Counted from the first letter of the stretch, positions 27,669-37,732 are shown. The stretch: DNA of 64,000 nt from Photobacterium jeanii (GCF_001650345.1 NZ_LVHF01000027.1:1-64000); one strand, 5' to 3'. Program-made: numbers and translations. Notes: a model not told the origin generated them from the letters alone.

Positions 27669-27687
27669 TGAACAAAAAATTTGTTCA
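27669..27687 (+). promoter_or_regulatory. Palindrome in the proB leader
   Basis: TGAACAAA-aaa-TTTGTTCA is a perfect 8-bp inverted repeat about 90-110 nt before the chosen proB start. It could be an operator or a leader hairpin. Confidence 0.4.
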
Positions 27688-27779
27688 CTAATTTGTTTGA
27701 TCCCATGGCAGAAAAAACTTACTTAAATGCTCAAGAGCAGGACCTCGCGGGAACTGAGACAACCCAGTCTGAGACCCAA

Positions 27780-28886
27780 ATGGTTAAGCAAAAAACAGTG
27801 GTCGTAAAACTTGGCACCAGTGTTCTAACTGGTGGTACTTTGAAGCTAGATCGCGCTCATATGGTGGAATTAGTTCGCCAATGTGCTCAGCTTCGTCGTC
27901 AAGGCCACAAAGTTATCATCGTTACCTCTGGCGCAATTGCCGCAGGTCGTGAGCATTTAGGTTACCCCGAACTGCCCAAAACCATGGCGAGCAAGCAATT
28001 GCTGGCCGCTGTCGGACAAAGCCGCTTAATTCAAGAGTGGGAGCACTTGTTTGCTATCTACGGCTTGAATGTTGGTCAGATGCTACTGACCCGTGCCGAT
28101 CTTGATGATCGCGAGCGCTACCTTAACGCGCGTGACATGATTGTGGCGTTGTTGGACAACGGCATTATTCCCGTTGTTAATGAAAACGACGCTGTGGCTA
28201 CTACGGAAATCAAAGTCGGTGATAACGACAACTTATCTGCATTAGTGGGTATTTTGGCGGGCGCTGATAAGCTACTTCTGTTGACTGATCAACCGGGTTT
28301 ATTTACCGCCGATCCACGTAATAATCCAGATGCTGAATTGATCCGCGAAGTTCACACCATTGATGAAACCCTGCGTAAATTGGCAGGCGGAAGCGTGGGT
28401 GGCTTAGGCACTGGCGGTATGGCGACCAAGCTACAAGCCGCCGATGTTGCTCGTCGTGCGGGTATTGAAGTGGTGATTGCGGCTGGTAGTCGCCCTGATG
28501 TGATCGCGGATATCGTCGGTGATGAATCTGTCGGTACTCGTTTTTTACCGCTAGAGTCACCATTAGAAAGCCGCAAGCGCTGGATTTTGGCTGGACCTCC
28601 ACCAGCGGGCGACATTGTGATTGACCAAGGTGCTGCAAACGCAGTGCAACAACGTGGTAGTAGTCTGCTCTCTAAAGGCATTACTTCGGTCAAAGGTGAG
28701 TTTGATCGTGGTGAGGTGGTTCGTATTTATTCGACTGAAGGCGCATTGTTGGCGCGAGGTATTTGCCGCTACAGTAGTAAAGACATCGCGAAAATTGCCG
28801 GTAAGCACAGTCAGGATATCCACCAAGTCTTGGGTTACGAATACGGTCCTGTCGCGATCCATCGTGACGATTTGGTTGTGATTTAA
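27780..28886 (+). CDS. proB: Glutamate 5-kinase
   Basis: The 368-residue protein starts [19 protein letters not shown] and matches ProB: an amino acid kinase domain ([37 protein letters not shown]) and a C-terminal PUA domain. It phosphorylates glutamate in the first step of proline synthesis and is normally feedback-inhibited by proline. ATG 27780 gives the E. coli length, with only weak GAGA upstream. The frame is open further back, to an ATG at 27705, which would add a Gln/Glu/Thr-rich 25-residue extension; the start is uncertain. It is in an operon with proA. Confidence 0.93.
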   Translation: MVKQKTVVVKLGTSVLTGGTLKLDRAHMVELVRQCAQLRRQGHKVIIVTSGAIAAGREHLGYPELPKTMASKQLLAAVGQSRLIQEWEHLFAIYGLNVGQMLLTRADLDDRERYLNARDMIVALLDNGIIPVVNENDAVATTEIKVGDNDNLSALVGILAGADKLLLLTDQPGLFTADPRNNPDAELIREVHTIDETLRKLAGGSVGGLGTGGMATKLQAADVARRAGIEVVIAAGSRPDVIADIVGDESVGTRFLPLESPLESRKRWILAGPPPAGDIVIDQGAANAVQQRGSSLLSKGITSVKGEFDRGEVVRIYSTEGALLARGICRYSSKDIAKIAGKHSQDIHQVLGYEYGPVAIHRDDLVVI

Positions 28887-28923
28887 TTAAGCCGACAGCA
28901 TAAAACGAATAAAGGGAAGCATT

Positions 28924-30180
28924 GTGAATTTAGAATTAATGGGTAAAGTGGCGCAGCAAGCAGCATTTGAACTGGCGACCGCTTCCACCGAGCAAAAGAA
29001 TACCGCGCTGGCGATCATCGCTGACGAGCTACAAGCTAACCAAGATGTGATTCTGGCAGCTAACGAAAAAGACATTAACGCTGCTCGCGAATCGGGCATG
29101 ACAGAAGCGCTAATTGACCGATTATTGCTTAATGAAGCACGTTTAGCGGGGATTGCTAACGATGTGCGTAATGTGATCAGTCTAAACGATCCTGTGGGCG
29201 CAGAGCTCGATAGCCGCGTACTGGAAAACGGGATGCGTTTGAGTCGTCGTCGTGTACCTCTGGGCGTTGTGGGTGTGATTTATGAAGCGCGTCCAAACGT
29301 AACTATTGATATTGCGGCACTGTGTTTAAAAACCGGTAATGCCAGTATCTTGCGCGGCGGTCGTGAGACGTTCTACTCCAATATGGAGCTAGTGAAAGTG
29401 ATCCAAGTGGCGCTGGAAAAAGCCGGTTTACCAGCGGCATCGGTGCAATACATTGAAAAACCAGATCGCGAGTTAGTGTCGCAGCTACTTCGTCTTGATC
29501 AATACGTTGATATGATCATTCCACGTGGTGGTGCAGGCTTGCACAAGATGTGTAAAGAGAACAGCACCATCCCAGTGATCATTGGCGGCTTTGGTATCAG
29601 CCATGTCTTTGTTGATGAAAGCGCAGATCTTACACGTTCTTTAGATGTGGTTGAGAATAGTAAGGTACAACGTCCATCAGCGTGTAATGCTCTGGATACG
29701 TTACTGGTTCACCAGCAAGTTGCGGAAGCTTTCTTACCGCGTCTGGCTGAGCGTTTGAATAAGTCGAAAGTGGCTTTTGTTGCTGATCAAGCGGCGTTTG
29801 AATTGCTTGAAGGCAAGGCGAGCAATGTTCGTCATGTTGAAGAAGGTGATTTTGATACTGAATGGCTGAGCTTTACGCTTGGCGTGAAAGTGGTGAAAGA
29901 CGTACAAGAGGCGATTGCCCACATGCGTACGCACAATGCGAGCCACTCAGATTCAATCCTGACCAACAACATTCAGGCTGCAGAGCAATTTGTGAATGCG
30001 GCAGGCTCTGCGGCGGTGTACGTGAATGCGTCAACGCGCTTTACTGATGGTGCTCAGTTTGGTTTAGGTGCCGAAGTTGCGGTATCGACCCAGAAACTGC
30101 ACGCTCGTGGTCCTATGGGGCTGGAAGAGCTGACAAGCTACAAGTGGGTAGGGCAAGCTGATTACCTTTGTCGCTCGTAA
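28924..30180 (+). CDS. proA: Gamma-glutamyl phosphate reductase
   Basis: The 418-residue aldehyde dehydrogenase-like enzyme has the catalytic Cys254 in [14 protein letters not shown], plus [13 protein letters not shown] and [12 protein letters not shown]. It reduces glutamyl 5-phosphate with NADPH for proline synthesis. GTG 28924 has GGGAAG upstream; ATG 28939 is a less likely alternative. It lies 37 nt after proB. Confidence 0.96.
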   Translation: MNLELMGKVAQQAAFELATASTEQKNTALAIIADELQANQDVILAANEKDINAARESGMTEALIDRLLLNEARLAGIANDVRNVISLNDPVGAELDSRVLENGMRLSRRRVPLGVVGVIYEARPNVTIDIAALCLKTGNASILRGGRETFYSNMELVKVIQVALEKAGLPAASVQYIEKPDRELVSQLLRLDQYVDMIIPRGGAGLHKMCKENSTIPVIIGGFGISHVFVDESADLTRSLDVVENSKVQRPSACNALDTLLVHQQVAEAFLPRLAERLNKSKVAFVADQAAFELLEGKASNVRHVEEGDFDTEWLSFTLGVKVVKDVQEAIAHMRTHNASHSDSILTNNIQAAEQFVNAAGSAAVYVNASTRFTDGAQFGLGAEVAVSTQKLHARGPMGLEELTSYKWVGQADYLCRS

Positions 30181-30222
30181 TACCTAGCTCGTAATATTTG
30201 TTAATCGCATAGTTTAACTATC

Positions 30223-30250
30223 AAAAAAGGTTGCCTCGGCAACCTTTTTT
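30223..30250. terminator. Bidirectional terminator after proBA
   Basis: GGTTGC-ctcg-GCAACC is flanked by six A and six T, so it can end both proBA and the converging DUF2897 operon. Confidence 0.92.
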
Positions 30251-30285
30251 ACTCTTTGCTATTGGAACGCGCTACTGGCAATAAG

Positions 30286-30513
30286 TTACTTATTGCTGTT
30301 ATCAAGTTTGGCTTGTTTTTCCGCAAGCTCTGCTTTTTCGCGTTCTTCTTCCTCTTTCCGCGCTTGTTCTCGCGCATGCTTTTCTTTTAGGTACTTGATC
30401 TTATCGCGCTCAGTAAACTTCATATTGGCTGTGTATTTTAGAGCCATGATATTACTGACGACCACGCTGATAATGATGGCAGTGATCACCCAAGGGTTGA
30501 ATAGCCATTCCAT
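30286..30513 (-). CDS. DUF2897 family small membrane protein
   Basis: The 75-residue protein has one N-terminal membrane helix (PWVITAIIISVVVSNIMAL) followed by a long Lys/Glu-rich tail (YLKEKHAREQARKEEEEREK) likely to form a coiled coil in the cytosol. It resembles DUF2897 proteins that follow dapE in Vibrio. Function is unknown. Its start abuts the stop of the peptidase gene, so it is the last gene of that operon. Confidence 0.8.
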   Translation of the reverse strand: MEWLFNPWVITAIIISVVVSNIMALKYTANMKFTERDKIKYLKEKHAREQARKEEEEREKAELAEKQAKLDNSNK

Positions 30514-31212
30514 TTAGACCTCACAGATATTAACGATATACCTGTTATAAAGCCTATCAAGGTTTGCCAAAATCTGCGACCTTCCAGCGACTTGGCTGTG
30601 ACTAAGTGTGCGATGAAGCAACTCTGGGGTCAGTTGTTGCATCAAAGTTTGGCTGATCGGGTGATAGCTCAAATGCCAAGGCTCATTGGCAACGCCGCCT
30701 AAATCGTGTTGATAGGGCAAGAAGAACTCAAACTGCGCCATATTTTGATCAAGCCAGTCAGCAAATTCAGCTTGGTGACCGCCAGTTTGGTATTCCCAAG
30801 GTTCTAATTGCAGTTGGGTGTCTTTTGGCAAGCAGTTACGTGCGTAAACATCGATATCGGTTCCCCAATGATGGCGACTTGCACCCGGTAACGCAGACCA
30901 ACGCAAAATCGCCTCGATTTTTTGTTCATCGGTAAGCTTGTTGGGATCAAGGGGGTGGCTATTGCTATCAAGGATAGGGCGCAGGCCATTAAACTTGTTA
31001 TCCCAAATCATCTGTTGGCGCTCAAACGAGCGAAAGCCACTGGCAATCGTTAGTTCAAAGCCCGCTTGCTGGGCAGCGTTTGCCATCGCAGTGAAAGCTG
31101 AGACTACGCCTTGATGGATCTGATGTTGTTGAACAGGCACAAGGTGCTCTTGGCTTTGACCTGTTAATAGCCCATCGCTAATACGATGGGCTTGAGTTGG
31201 CGTGGTTGCCAT
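30514..31212 (-). CDS. M15 family (VanY/DdpX-like) metallopeptidase
   Basis: The 232-residue protein has the M15 zinc motif SRHHWGTDID (Ser112, His114, Asp121) and the second site EPWH (Glu177, His180). Such enzymes act as D,D- or L,D-carboxypeptidases on cell wall peptides. There is no signal peptide, which suggests action on recycled muropeptides in the cytosol or an unusual export route. It overlaps dapE by one base. The link to dapE (supply of diaminopimelate) and to ampG nearby fits a wall-recycling role, but this is inference. Confidence 0.85.
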   Translation of the reverse strand: MATTPTQAHRISDGLLTGQSQEHLVPVQQHQIHQGVVSAFTAMANAAQQAGFELTIASGFRSFERQQMIWDNKFNGLRPILDSNSHPLDPNKLTDEQKIEAILRWSALPGASRHHWGTDIDVYARNCLPKDTQLQLEPWEYQTGGHQAEFADWLDQNMAQFEFFLPYQHDLGGVANEPWHLSYHPISQTLMQQLTPELLHRTLSHSQVAGRSQILANLDRLYNRYIVNICEV

Positions 31213-32342
31213 TAGAGGATGTTTTCCAATACTTGCTGGTACATATCGGTCAGCTTCTCAAGATCGGCGACTTTGACGCATTCGTTCACCTTGTGAATGG
31301 TGGCGTTAACAGGGCCAAGCTCGATCACTTGTGCACCCGTTCGGGCAATGAAGCGACCATCGGATGTGCCGCCCGTCGTGAGCAGCTCAGGCTTCTTGTG
31401 GTTGACGGTTTCAATCGCCGCTACCACGGCATCAAGTAGCGTACCATGATCGGTCAAAAATGGCTGACCGCTTAAAGTCCATTTGAGATCGTAATCCAAG
31501 CCATGAGCATCAAGTACCGAGTGAACTTTGCGTTTGATTGCCTCATCGGTTAGCTCAGTGCTGAAACGGAAGTTAAACTGAACTTCAAACTCTCCAGGGA
31601 TCACGTTAGACGCCCCAGTACCGGCAGCCACATTGGCAATTTGGAAGCTCGTCGGTGGGAAGTAGTCGTTGCCGTTGTCCCATTTCGTTGCTGCCAACTC
31701 TGCCAGTGCAGGCATGGCACGATGAACCGGGTTATCCGCAAGGTGTGGGTATGCCACATGCCCTTGCGTCCCTTTGACGAGCAGATCACCTGTGATAGAG
31801 CCTCGGCGACCGTTTTTCACGACATCACCGACGTGGTGGGTACTTGAAGGCTCGCCAACGATACACATATCGATTTTCTCGTTACGCGCTTCAAGGGTAT
31901 CGATCACCCGAGTGGTACCATTGATAAATGGCCCTTCCTCGTCAGAGGTGATCAGTAGGGCAATTGAGCCTTTATGATTGGGGTGTTGTGCTAAGAAACG
32001 TTCAATGGCGACAATCATACATGCCAATGAGCCTTTCATATCTGCGGCGCCACGACCATGTAAGTAGCCATCAATAATGGTTGGCTCAAACGGTGGCGTG
32101 TGCCATTGGTCAACAGAGCCTGAAGGGACCACATCGGTATGACCCGCGAACACAAACAGTGGTGCTTCAGTGCCACGGCGTGCCCACAGGTTAGTGGTAT
32201 CTTCAAACACCATGGTTTCAATAGTGAAGCCGAGTTTTTCAAGACGTTCAATCATGACGTCTTGGCAGCCTGCATCTTTGGGAGTGACCGATTTGCGGCT
32301 GATAAAGTCTTTGGCCAGTGCAATGACCGGGCTATCTGACAT
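31212..32342 (-). CDS. dapE: Succinyl-diaminopimelate desuccinylase
   Basis: The 376-residue M20 enzyme has the zinc motif [21 protein letters not shown], and [12 protein letters not shown] as the catalytic Glu region. It releases LL-diaminopimelate from its succinyl form for lysine and peptidoglycan. It lies 14 nt after the yffB-like gene, the same order as yffB-dapE in E. coli. Confidence 0.95.
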   Translation of the reverse strand: MSDSPVIALAKDFISRKSVTPKDAGCQDVMIERLEKLGFTIETMVFEDTTNLWARRGTEAPLFVFAGHTDVVPSGSVDQWHTPPFEPTIIDGYLHGRGAADMKGSLACMIVAIERFLAQHPNHKGSIALLITSDEEGPFINGTTRVIDTLEARNEKIDMCIVGEPSSTHHVGDVVKNGRRGSITGDLLVKGTQGHVAYPHLADNPVHRAMPALAELAATKWDNGNDYFPPTSFQIANVAAGTGASNVIPGEFEVQFNFRFSTELTDEAIKRKVHSVLDAHGLDYDLKWTLSGQPFLTDHGTLLDAVVAAIETVNHKKPELLTTGGTSDGRFIARTGAQVIELGPVNATIHKVNECVKVADLEKLTDMYQQVLENIL

Positions 32343-32356
32343 CCTTGTATCCTTCC

Positions 32357-32722
32357 TTATTTCGCCGCCAGTTGAGCAGCAAAGATTTCTTGGTATTGCG
32401 CAGGTTTAAAACCTAGGTGATGTTCACTGTTGTGAACCAGTAGCGGGCGTTTGATCATCGCTGGGAATTCCAACATTAATGCAATCGCGTTTTCACGGTT
32501 CAACCCAGCCTTTTGCTCATCCGTAAGTTGGCGGTAGGTTGTACCACGTTTGTTGACCATCGCTTCCCAGCCTAGTGCGCTTTCAAATGCTTCAAGCATC
32601 GCTTGATCTAGGCCATCGACGCGGTAGTCGTGAAATTGGTATTCAATGTTTTCTGCTTCAAACCACTTTTTCATTTTTTTGATTGTGTCGCAGTTCTTGA
32701 TGCCGTATGCAGTTGTGTTCAT
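32357..32722 (-). CDS. ArsC/Spx family protein (YffB-like)
   Basis: The 121-residue protein has the thioredoxin-like ArsC fold ([44 protein letters not shown]). It keeps one Cys in the NCDT loop and lacks the second Cys of Spx. In E. coli its counterpart YffB precedes dapE. A glutathione-dependent thiol function is possible, but the role is unknown. It leads the operon with dapE, the M15 peptidase and DUF2897. Confidence 0.88.
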   Translation of the reverse strand: MNTTAYGIKNCDTIKKMKKWFEAENIEYQFHDYRVDGLDQAMLEAFESALGWEAMVNKRGTTYRQLTDEQKAGLNRENAIALMLEFPAMIKRPLLVHNSEHHLGFKPAQYQEIFAAQLAAK

Positions 32723-32815
32723 TTTGCTGACTTTCTTAAAGTAATTAGTGAGGTGTAGCTCTACTTTATAGCGATTCTGTGACAGAGGTGCAATAACGGC
32801 TGTTGTTAGAAGTTG

Positions 32816-33214
32816 CTAACCACTCACCATTACAGCCATTTTGATCAGCCAGCCGCAGGCGACAAGCCCGAGGGTAAAGACGATAGTGCGCCATGGGCTG
32901 AGCTTAAACGCGTAGCAGCAGACGTATAACACTCGCGTTAATACAAACAAATAGGCGGGCAAACTGGCTTGTTCAGCGGGTACTCCCGCCAAATGAGCAA
33001 TAAAGACACAAATGGCGAAGACCAATAAAGATTCCCATCCGTTGGCTTGAGCGGCTTTGAGGCGGGCACAAACCCCTGTGAGACTACGTTCTTGTTCTCG
33101 CGGCTGATTGATGTCGTAGAAGCCGACGGTTTTCTTGGTAAGCCAGCTGGCAAGGCCGGCAAGTAAGTAGTTGATGGCAATAATAATGATTAAGCACCAG
33201 AAAGCTGGAGTCAT
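32816..33214 (-). CDS. MAPEG family membrane protein
   Basis: The 132-residue protein has four hydrophobic helices and the MAPEG segments RLKAAQANGWESLLVFA and LPAYLFVLTRVLYVCCYAF. The family includes glutathione-dependent membrane transferases and peroxidases; the substrate here is unknown. I chose ATG 33214; the open frame extends to a TTG at 33247 with no ribosome site. Confidence 0.82.
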   Translation of the reverse strand: MTPAFWCLIIIIAINYLLAGLASWLTKKTVGFYDINQPREQERSLTGVCARLKAAQANGWESLLVFAICVFIAHLAGVPAEQASLPAYLFVLTRVLYVCCYAFKLSPWRTIVFTLGLVACGWLIKMAVMVSG

Positions 33215-33612
33215 AGTGTTTACTCTAGTGGGTAGTGATGACACCAATACGGCATCATGCTCAGAAAATGAATAGGTTAGCTGTAATTACTAGTGTAGAT
33301 GGTGAGATTTAGAAGCGGTAATGGATGTTAGTGTGTGTTTTGTCAGCGATGAAATTAAGACAAAATATTTCAGATTGTGTCTTTTATGCCAAGATGACAG
33401 TTGTAAAGTGTGATCGTAGCCCACTTCTCGCTTGGAATGTGCACTAAACAGGCATGCATATTGATCAAACGCAACATGTTAATTGGGATAGTAGCAATAA
33501 TGAGTGCGCTCGTTTATTTAGTGGGTGTATACCTATTTGAGTAGTTATTTGTCGTCATGTTTAGCGGAGTTCGCATCAGATGATTACTCAAATGAGTATT
33601 ATGGAGGTCTCA

Positions 33613-33894
33613 ATGGAATTGAATCCAGTATTTGCGCGCCGCTTGTATTTGGCTTTACTTGTAGAACACTTAGAGCGCCCTAACGTGCCTAAATTGATCG
33701 AGAAAACCGGCTGGCCGCGTCGCACTATCCAAGATGTGTTAAAAGCATTGCCGGGGCTGGGGTTTGAATTAACCTTTATTCAAGACGGTAAACGTCACAA
33801 TGATGGTTATTATAAGTTAAGTGATTGGGGGCCGTTTGACCCGATGTGGGTTGAGTCGCGTGAGAATGATTTGATCAGTGCGTTAACGCATTGA
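33613..33894 (+). CDS. Small winged-helix DNA-binding protein
   Basis: The 93-residue protein reads as a winged helix: VPKLIEKTGWPRRTIQDVLKALPG forms the recognition helix, followed by a hairpin (FIQDGKRHNDGYYKL). It is probably a transcription regulator of a small family conserved in vibrios; I do not know its target. ATG 33613 has GGAGG seven bases upstream; two in-frame ATGs lie earlier. It is monocistronic with a symmetric terminator. Confidence 0.75.
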   Translation: MELNPVFARRLYLALLVEHLERPNVPKLIEKTGWPRRTIQDVLKALPGLGFELTFIQDGKRHNDGYYKLSDWGPFDPMWVESRENDLISALTH

Positions 33895-33917
33895 TTGAGT
33901 ATGAGTGAAATACCATG

Positions 33918-33943
33918 AAAAAACCGCCGAAAGGCGGTTTTTT
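33918..33943. terminator. Bidirectional terminator
   Basis: AAAAAACCGCC-gaaa-GGCGGTTTTTT, shared by the winged-helix gene and the converging narQP-lipoprotein unit. Confidence 0.93.
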
Positions 33944-33962
33944 CGTTTTGAACTGAATGCAC

Positions 33963-34295
33963 TTACGATTGTGGACACAGATAAGCGTTGCCAACGTAGG
34001 TGACCGACGTGGCATAGGGAAGCGGCTCGTTCAGCAATATGGTATTAGCGCCAAGTTTAGCAGCTTGGTTTCGCAATTGATTGAGCGAACCCATAGTGAG
34101 GCTTTTATTGTTAATCAACCAAAAGTTATACCAAGCTCCTTCAGAGCCAACCAAGGTGGTCTTTAATTGGCATTGCTGGCTGGTGGCTTCGGTGTTCCAC
34201 ACAATCTTTACTTGCTGCCCTTGCTCTGTGAGTGGGCTGGTAGCACAGCCTGACAGCAAAGATATTGCTGCAACTAGCGTAATGGCTTTGTTCAC
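33963..34295 (-). CDS. DUF4156-like lipoprotein
   Basis: The 110-residue protein has a lipoprotein signal (LLSGC) and a domain with QCQLKTTLVGSEG, then LRNQAAKLGANTILL, as in DUF4156/RcsF-like envelope lipoproteins. Two more Cys in the mature part (QQCQL, AYLCPQ) could form a disulfide. Its ATG directly abuts the narP stop, so it is co-transcribed with narQP. Function is unknown. Confidence 0.78.
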   Translation of the reverse strand: MNKAITLVAAISLLSGCATSPLTEQGQQVKIVWNTEATSQQCQLKTTLVGSEGAWYNFWLINNKSLTMGSLNQLRNQAAKLGANTILLNEPLPYATSVTYVGNAYLCPQS

Positions 34296-34922
34296 TTATA
34301 GCCCTTGCGATTCTAAGTACAATACAGTTGCCGCAGTACGAGACTTCACTTGTAGCTTTTTGAGCAAGCTCTTCATGTGAACTTTGACTGTGGCTTCGGA
34401 GATAAATAAAGTCTCTGCGATCTGCTTGTTGCGATGACCTTTCGCCACTTCCTGCAAAATCTGGGTTTCACGTTCAGTTAGCGTATTGAGCAACGAATCT
34501 TGTTCTACGTTATCGGTTAAGTATTCTTTCACCAAGCTGCTGTAAGCTTTACCACCGCACATGGCTTCTTTAAGTAGGCGGATCAGTTCATCAGGCTCAG
34601 TGTCTTTAAGAAGATAACCATCAGCACCGGCTTGGATTAAGGTTTTCACATCATTACGGCTGTCAGATACGGTGAGTACCACAATGCTGCTTTCAATCCC
34701 CTCTGCACGCATTGCGTTTAGCGTATCTAATCCCGACATGCCTTTCATATTGAGATCTAACAAGATCAGATCCGGTTCTTTTTCGTGGGCGAGGCCAATA
34801 GCATCGGCACCGTTACTGGCTTCGGCAACCAGTTCAAAATCAGGCTCAAAACCGAGAAGTTGACCAATACCACGGCGCATTAGCGGGTGGTCGTCAACAA
34901 TCATTACTTTCCAACACGTCAT
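34296..34922 (-). CDS. narP: Nitrate/nitrite response regulator NarP
   Basis: The 208-residue LuxR-type regulator has a receiver with Asp10, Asp11 and phosphoacceptor Asp56 (LLDLNMKGMSG) and a C-terminal helix-turn-helix (LTERETQILQEVAKGHRNKQ, ATVKVHMKSLLKKL). It should bind 7-2-7 heptamer sites when phosphorylated by NarQ. Adjacency to narQ and to napFDABC supports NarP over NarL. It follows narQ by 12 nt. Confidence 0.92.
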   Translation of the reverse strand: MTCWKVMIVDDHPLMRRGIGQLLGFEPDFELVAEASNGADAIGLAHEKEPDLILLDLNMKGMSGLDTLNAMRAEGIESSIVVLTVSDSRNDVKTLIQAGADGYLLKDTEPDELIRLLKEAMCGGKAYSSLVKEYLTDNVEQDSLLNTLTERETQILQEVAKGHRNKQIAETLFISEATVKVHMKSLLKKLQVKSRTAATVLYLESQGL

Positions 34923-34934
34923 TTATATTTTTCC

Positions 34935-36626
34935 TTATGGCACGAGCATGAAGCTGAGGGTGACACAACAGCCTTGCTCTGGCTCTGAATTTATCGTGAC
35001 TTCCCCATTAAGTCGATCTGCACGCTCAGACATGATAGCCATGCCGTAATGGTTGAGCTTTTCGTTGTGCTGATCGAAACCTAAGCCATCGTCACAAATC
35101 GAGATACTGACTTGGTCACCATCTTGCTGACAAGTAATGATGATTTCATCAGCTTGCGCGTGTTTGATGGCATTCAATGTTGCCTCTCGAATCAATTGTA
35201 ATAAGTGTACTTGACGATGTGCATCTAAATTAAGCGAAGAGAGTTGATTATCGACAATAATCATAGCATCGGTCTGTTCATCCAAAGGTTTGATCATTTC
35301 AACCAAGGCTTCCCCGAAGTTCGCTTCTTTAATGGTGAGGCGGAAGGTGCTTAGTAGTTCACGAAGCTGGGTATAAGCACCAGATAGACCGGCATCGATA
35401 TCCGTGATGATCTGCTCGGCATGTTGATATTGCTGCTGAGTCAGGTGACGTTTTAACAAAGTGACCTGAATCTTTAAATACGAAAGCGACTGTGCCAGCG
35501 AGTCATGAAGTTCGCGGGCAATAGTGGCACGTTCTTCCATCAGTAGTAGCTGATTCGCGAGTTTTTGAGCGCGGTTGTAGTAGATCCCGCGGCTTAGTAG
35601 GCGCGAGACGTTTTCGATCAGTGCGCGATCAGGACAAGGCAAACTCTCTTGCCAGCTCAAGCGACCTAGAAACTGATCGTCTAATGTCAGGTCACGACTA
35701 TGCCAGTGGCGTTCGTTCTCAATTCCTGCCGAAATGATGCTTTCCGCGCCGTTGTTTTCTTCGATCACTAAGCGCACGGCGGTCATCCCTTCGACTTCCA
35801 CCAAATTATTGAGCATGTTGGCAAAACTTTGAGTGGTTAAACGAGTGACAGACAGCTCTTGCGAGCAGTTATACAGCACTTGTAGTGATTCATTCGCGTG
35901 GCGTAAACGGCGTGTTTTCTCATTCACCGATTGTTCAAGGTCGTGGTAATGCTTGCCAAGCTCGGTCGCCATTTTGGAGAAGGCACCAGCCAGAATACCC
36001 AGTTCATTATCACTTTTTATATTGATATCAACGTCAAAGGTCCCGTTTTGGACTTGTTCGCTGGCATTCACCAGTTGTTTTAGCGGGCTAACAATCTTGC
36101 GTTGGGTGAAGTGAATGGTGAACAGGGCACTGATCAAAATCAGACTTAAACCAATCCCGCCTGTTACCGAAAGGATCTGTAATTTGGTGATAGAGAACTC
36201 TTGGAGTTCAAACACGAAGCGGTCGATATTGTCGACGAACGTCGCCACTTCAGCCAAGAAGGCATCATGATCGCCACTTAATAGCGATGGATTCAGACTC
36301 TCCCAGCGATCAATTAAGTTGTAATAGTGAAGCTGAATATCGGCAGGTACAGTCCAGTGTTCAAGGGCTGCCATAGAAGGCGAAAACAAGGATTGCTCGA
36401 ATTGATCGAGATGGTCGTTCAGTTGCGCCGAGTTAGCTTGAATATCATAGGCCAAACGGTAGCTCTGCATCCGCAATGAGCCAGACACATTGATGGCTTC
36501 GGCATCGTTAAGGCTGGATGCCAAGGTTAACAGTGCAAAGCTGGTCGTGGCGATCGACAGTAGCAAGATGATCAGCATCGACCTTGCAATGGTGGTGGTG
36601 ACGGGCTTTTGGGGCCTATTCTGCAC
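34935..36626 (-). CDS. narQ: Nitrate/nitrite sensor histidine kinase NarQ
   Basis: The 563-residue kinase has membrane helices near 15-38 and 150-172, and the nitrate-binding P-box GSLRMQSYRLA at 49-59 at the start of the periplasmic domain. HAMP, a cysteine-bearing GAF-like region and a HisKA_3 dimerisation helix with His374 (ERATIARELHDSLAQS) follow, then an ATPase domain (GLGFDQHN). It senses nitrate or nitrite and phosphorylates NarP. It is divergent from napF. Confidence 0.93.
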   Translation of the reverse strand: MQNRPQKPVTTTIARSMLIILLLSIATTSFALLTLASSLNDAEAINVSGSLRMQSYRLAYDIQANSAQLNDHLDQFEQSLFSPSMAALEHWTVPADIQLHYYNLIDRWESLNPSLLSGDHDAFLAEVATFVDNIDRFVFELQEFSITKLQILSVTGGIGLSLILISALFTIHFTQRKIVSPLKQLVNASEQVQNGTFDVDINIKSDNELGILAGAFSKMATELGKHYHDLEQSVNEKTRRLRHANESLQVLYNCSQELSVTRLTTQSFANMLNNLVEVEGMTAVRLVIEENNGAESIISAGIENERHWHSRDLTLDDQFLGRLSWQESLPCPDRALIENVSRLLSRGIYYNRAQKLANQLLLMEERATIARELHDSLAQSLSYLKIQVTLLKRHLTQQQYQHAEQIITDIDAGLSGAYTQLRELLSTFRLTIKEANFGEALVEMIKPLDEQTDAMIIVDNQLSSLNLDAHRQVHLLQLIREATLNAIKHAQADEIIITCQQDGDQVSISICDDGLGFDQHNEKLNHYGMAIMSERADRLNGEVTINSEPEQGCCVTLSFMLVP

Positions 36627-36742
36627 GCAGCATCCTTATGAACTATATTTTTACTATTGATAAAAGGGTGTGTAGGTATTCATCAGCGAGCATTTTGCCG
36701 TCGCTCTTTGATTAATAGTGTGAGTGTTGCCACTTATGTTTA

Positions 36743-36786
36743 TTGATCCAAGACAAATTACCCCTTCAATTAACCCTTACTAGGTA
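36743..36786. promoter_or_regulatory. Candidate FNR and NarP sites between narQ and napF
   Basis: TTGATCCAAGACAA (36743-36756) matches the FNR consensus at 8 of 10 positions. TAACCCT-ta-CTAGGTA (36771-36786) matches the NarP 7-2-7 arrangement TACYYMT-N2-AKRRGTA with one mismatch per arm, and a perfect heptamer TACCCCT lies at 36759-36765. The 314-nt gap separates the two divergent operons. Confidence 0.55.
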
Positions 36787-36940
36787 TTTAAGCATTTATT
36801 AATAGCTCTAGACTTGCGGTGAAGAATAATGAGCAATTATGAACAGCTTTTGGTGGCTTTAATACCTTTTATTTTGCCCGTCTTTGGGCTGCAACAGCCG
36901 TTTGTTCATTTTATTTCATAACTGACCGGAGTGATCCTAC

Positions 36941-37417
36941 ATGTTTGATCGGGGACGACGGAGCCTCTTGTCGCGAAGACGCACACCTAGCATCCCACGT
37001 ATGCCTTGGGTGGTTGATGAAGAGACATTCGTTGACCAGTGCACGCGCTGTAACAAATGCCAGTCAGCTTGTGAAGAAAACATAATTATTAAAGGCGATG
37101 GTGGGTTTCCTACTGTCGATTTTAATCGTGGTGAATGCACCTTCTGCGGTGATTGCGCTGAAGCTTGCCCAGAACCCTTGTTTCGTCCTACCACCGAGAC
37201 TGCTTGGGATGTGAAAGCGCAAATCAATCAACAGTGTTTAGCTCAACACAATGTTGAATGCCGCAGTTGCGGTGACATGTGTGAAGTGATGGCGATTCGC
37301 TTTCAACTTCAGCCCGGCAGAGTGGCTCAACCTCAGCTTGAGTCGGACGTCTGCAACGGATGCGGCGCCTGTGTAGCGACCTGCCCGTCATCGGCAATCA
37401 CTATGGTTACAAGTTAA
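36941..37417 (+). CDS. napF: Ferredoxin-type protein NapF
   Basis: The 158-residue cytosolic iron-sulfur protein has Cys clusters CTRCNKCQSACE, CTFCGDCAEACPE, CRSCGDMC and CNGCGACVATCP, enough for about four 4Fe-4S centres. NapF aids maturation of NapA before Tat export. It is first in napFDABC. Confidence 0.94.
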   Translation: MFDRGRRSLLSRRRTPSIPRMPWVVDEETFVDQCTRCNKCQSACEENIIIKGDGGFPTVDFNRGECTFCGDCAEACPEPLFRPTTETAWDVKAQINQQCLAQHNVECRSCGDMCEVMAIRFQLQPGRVAQPQLESDVCNGCGACVATCPSSAITMVTS

Positions 37418-37459
37418 GGCGAAGCTATATTCGTCACCAAATAAGAAGAGAAATCGCGT

Positions 37460-37732
37460 ATGGCGCTGGAAGAAGTACATATCTCTAGCCTGGTAGTGCA
37501 TGTAAAACCTGAGTCCCTATCTGATGTAAAAGCTCAGATTTTAGAGATGCCAAATACCGAGATTCACGGCGAGAGTGAAGAGGGGAAAATCATTGTAGTA
37601 CTTGAGACGGAAAACCAAGGCTACGTGACGGATACCATAGATAAAATCAATAACTTAAACAATGTGTTAACCACTTTTTTAGTGTATCACCAAATTGAAC
37701 ACTTCGATTCGCAATCTGAGGAAGACTCATGA
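37460..37732 (+). CDS. napD: NapA signal-peptide chaperone NapD
   Basis: The 90-residue protein has the ferredoxin-like NapD fold ([39 protein letters not shown]). It binds the Tat leader of NapA to stop early export. It overlaps napA by four bases. Confidence 0.94.
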   Translation: MALEEVHISSLVVHVKPESLSDVKAQILEMPNTEIHGESEEGKIIVVLETENQGYVTDTIDKINNLNNVLTTFLVYHQIEHFDSQSEEDS

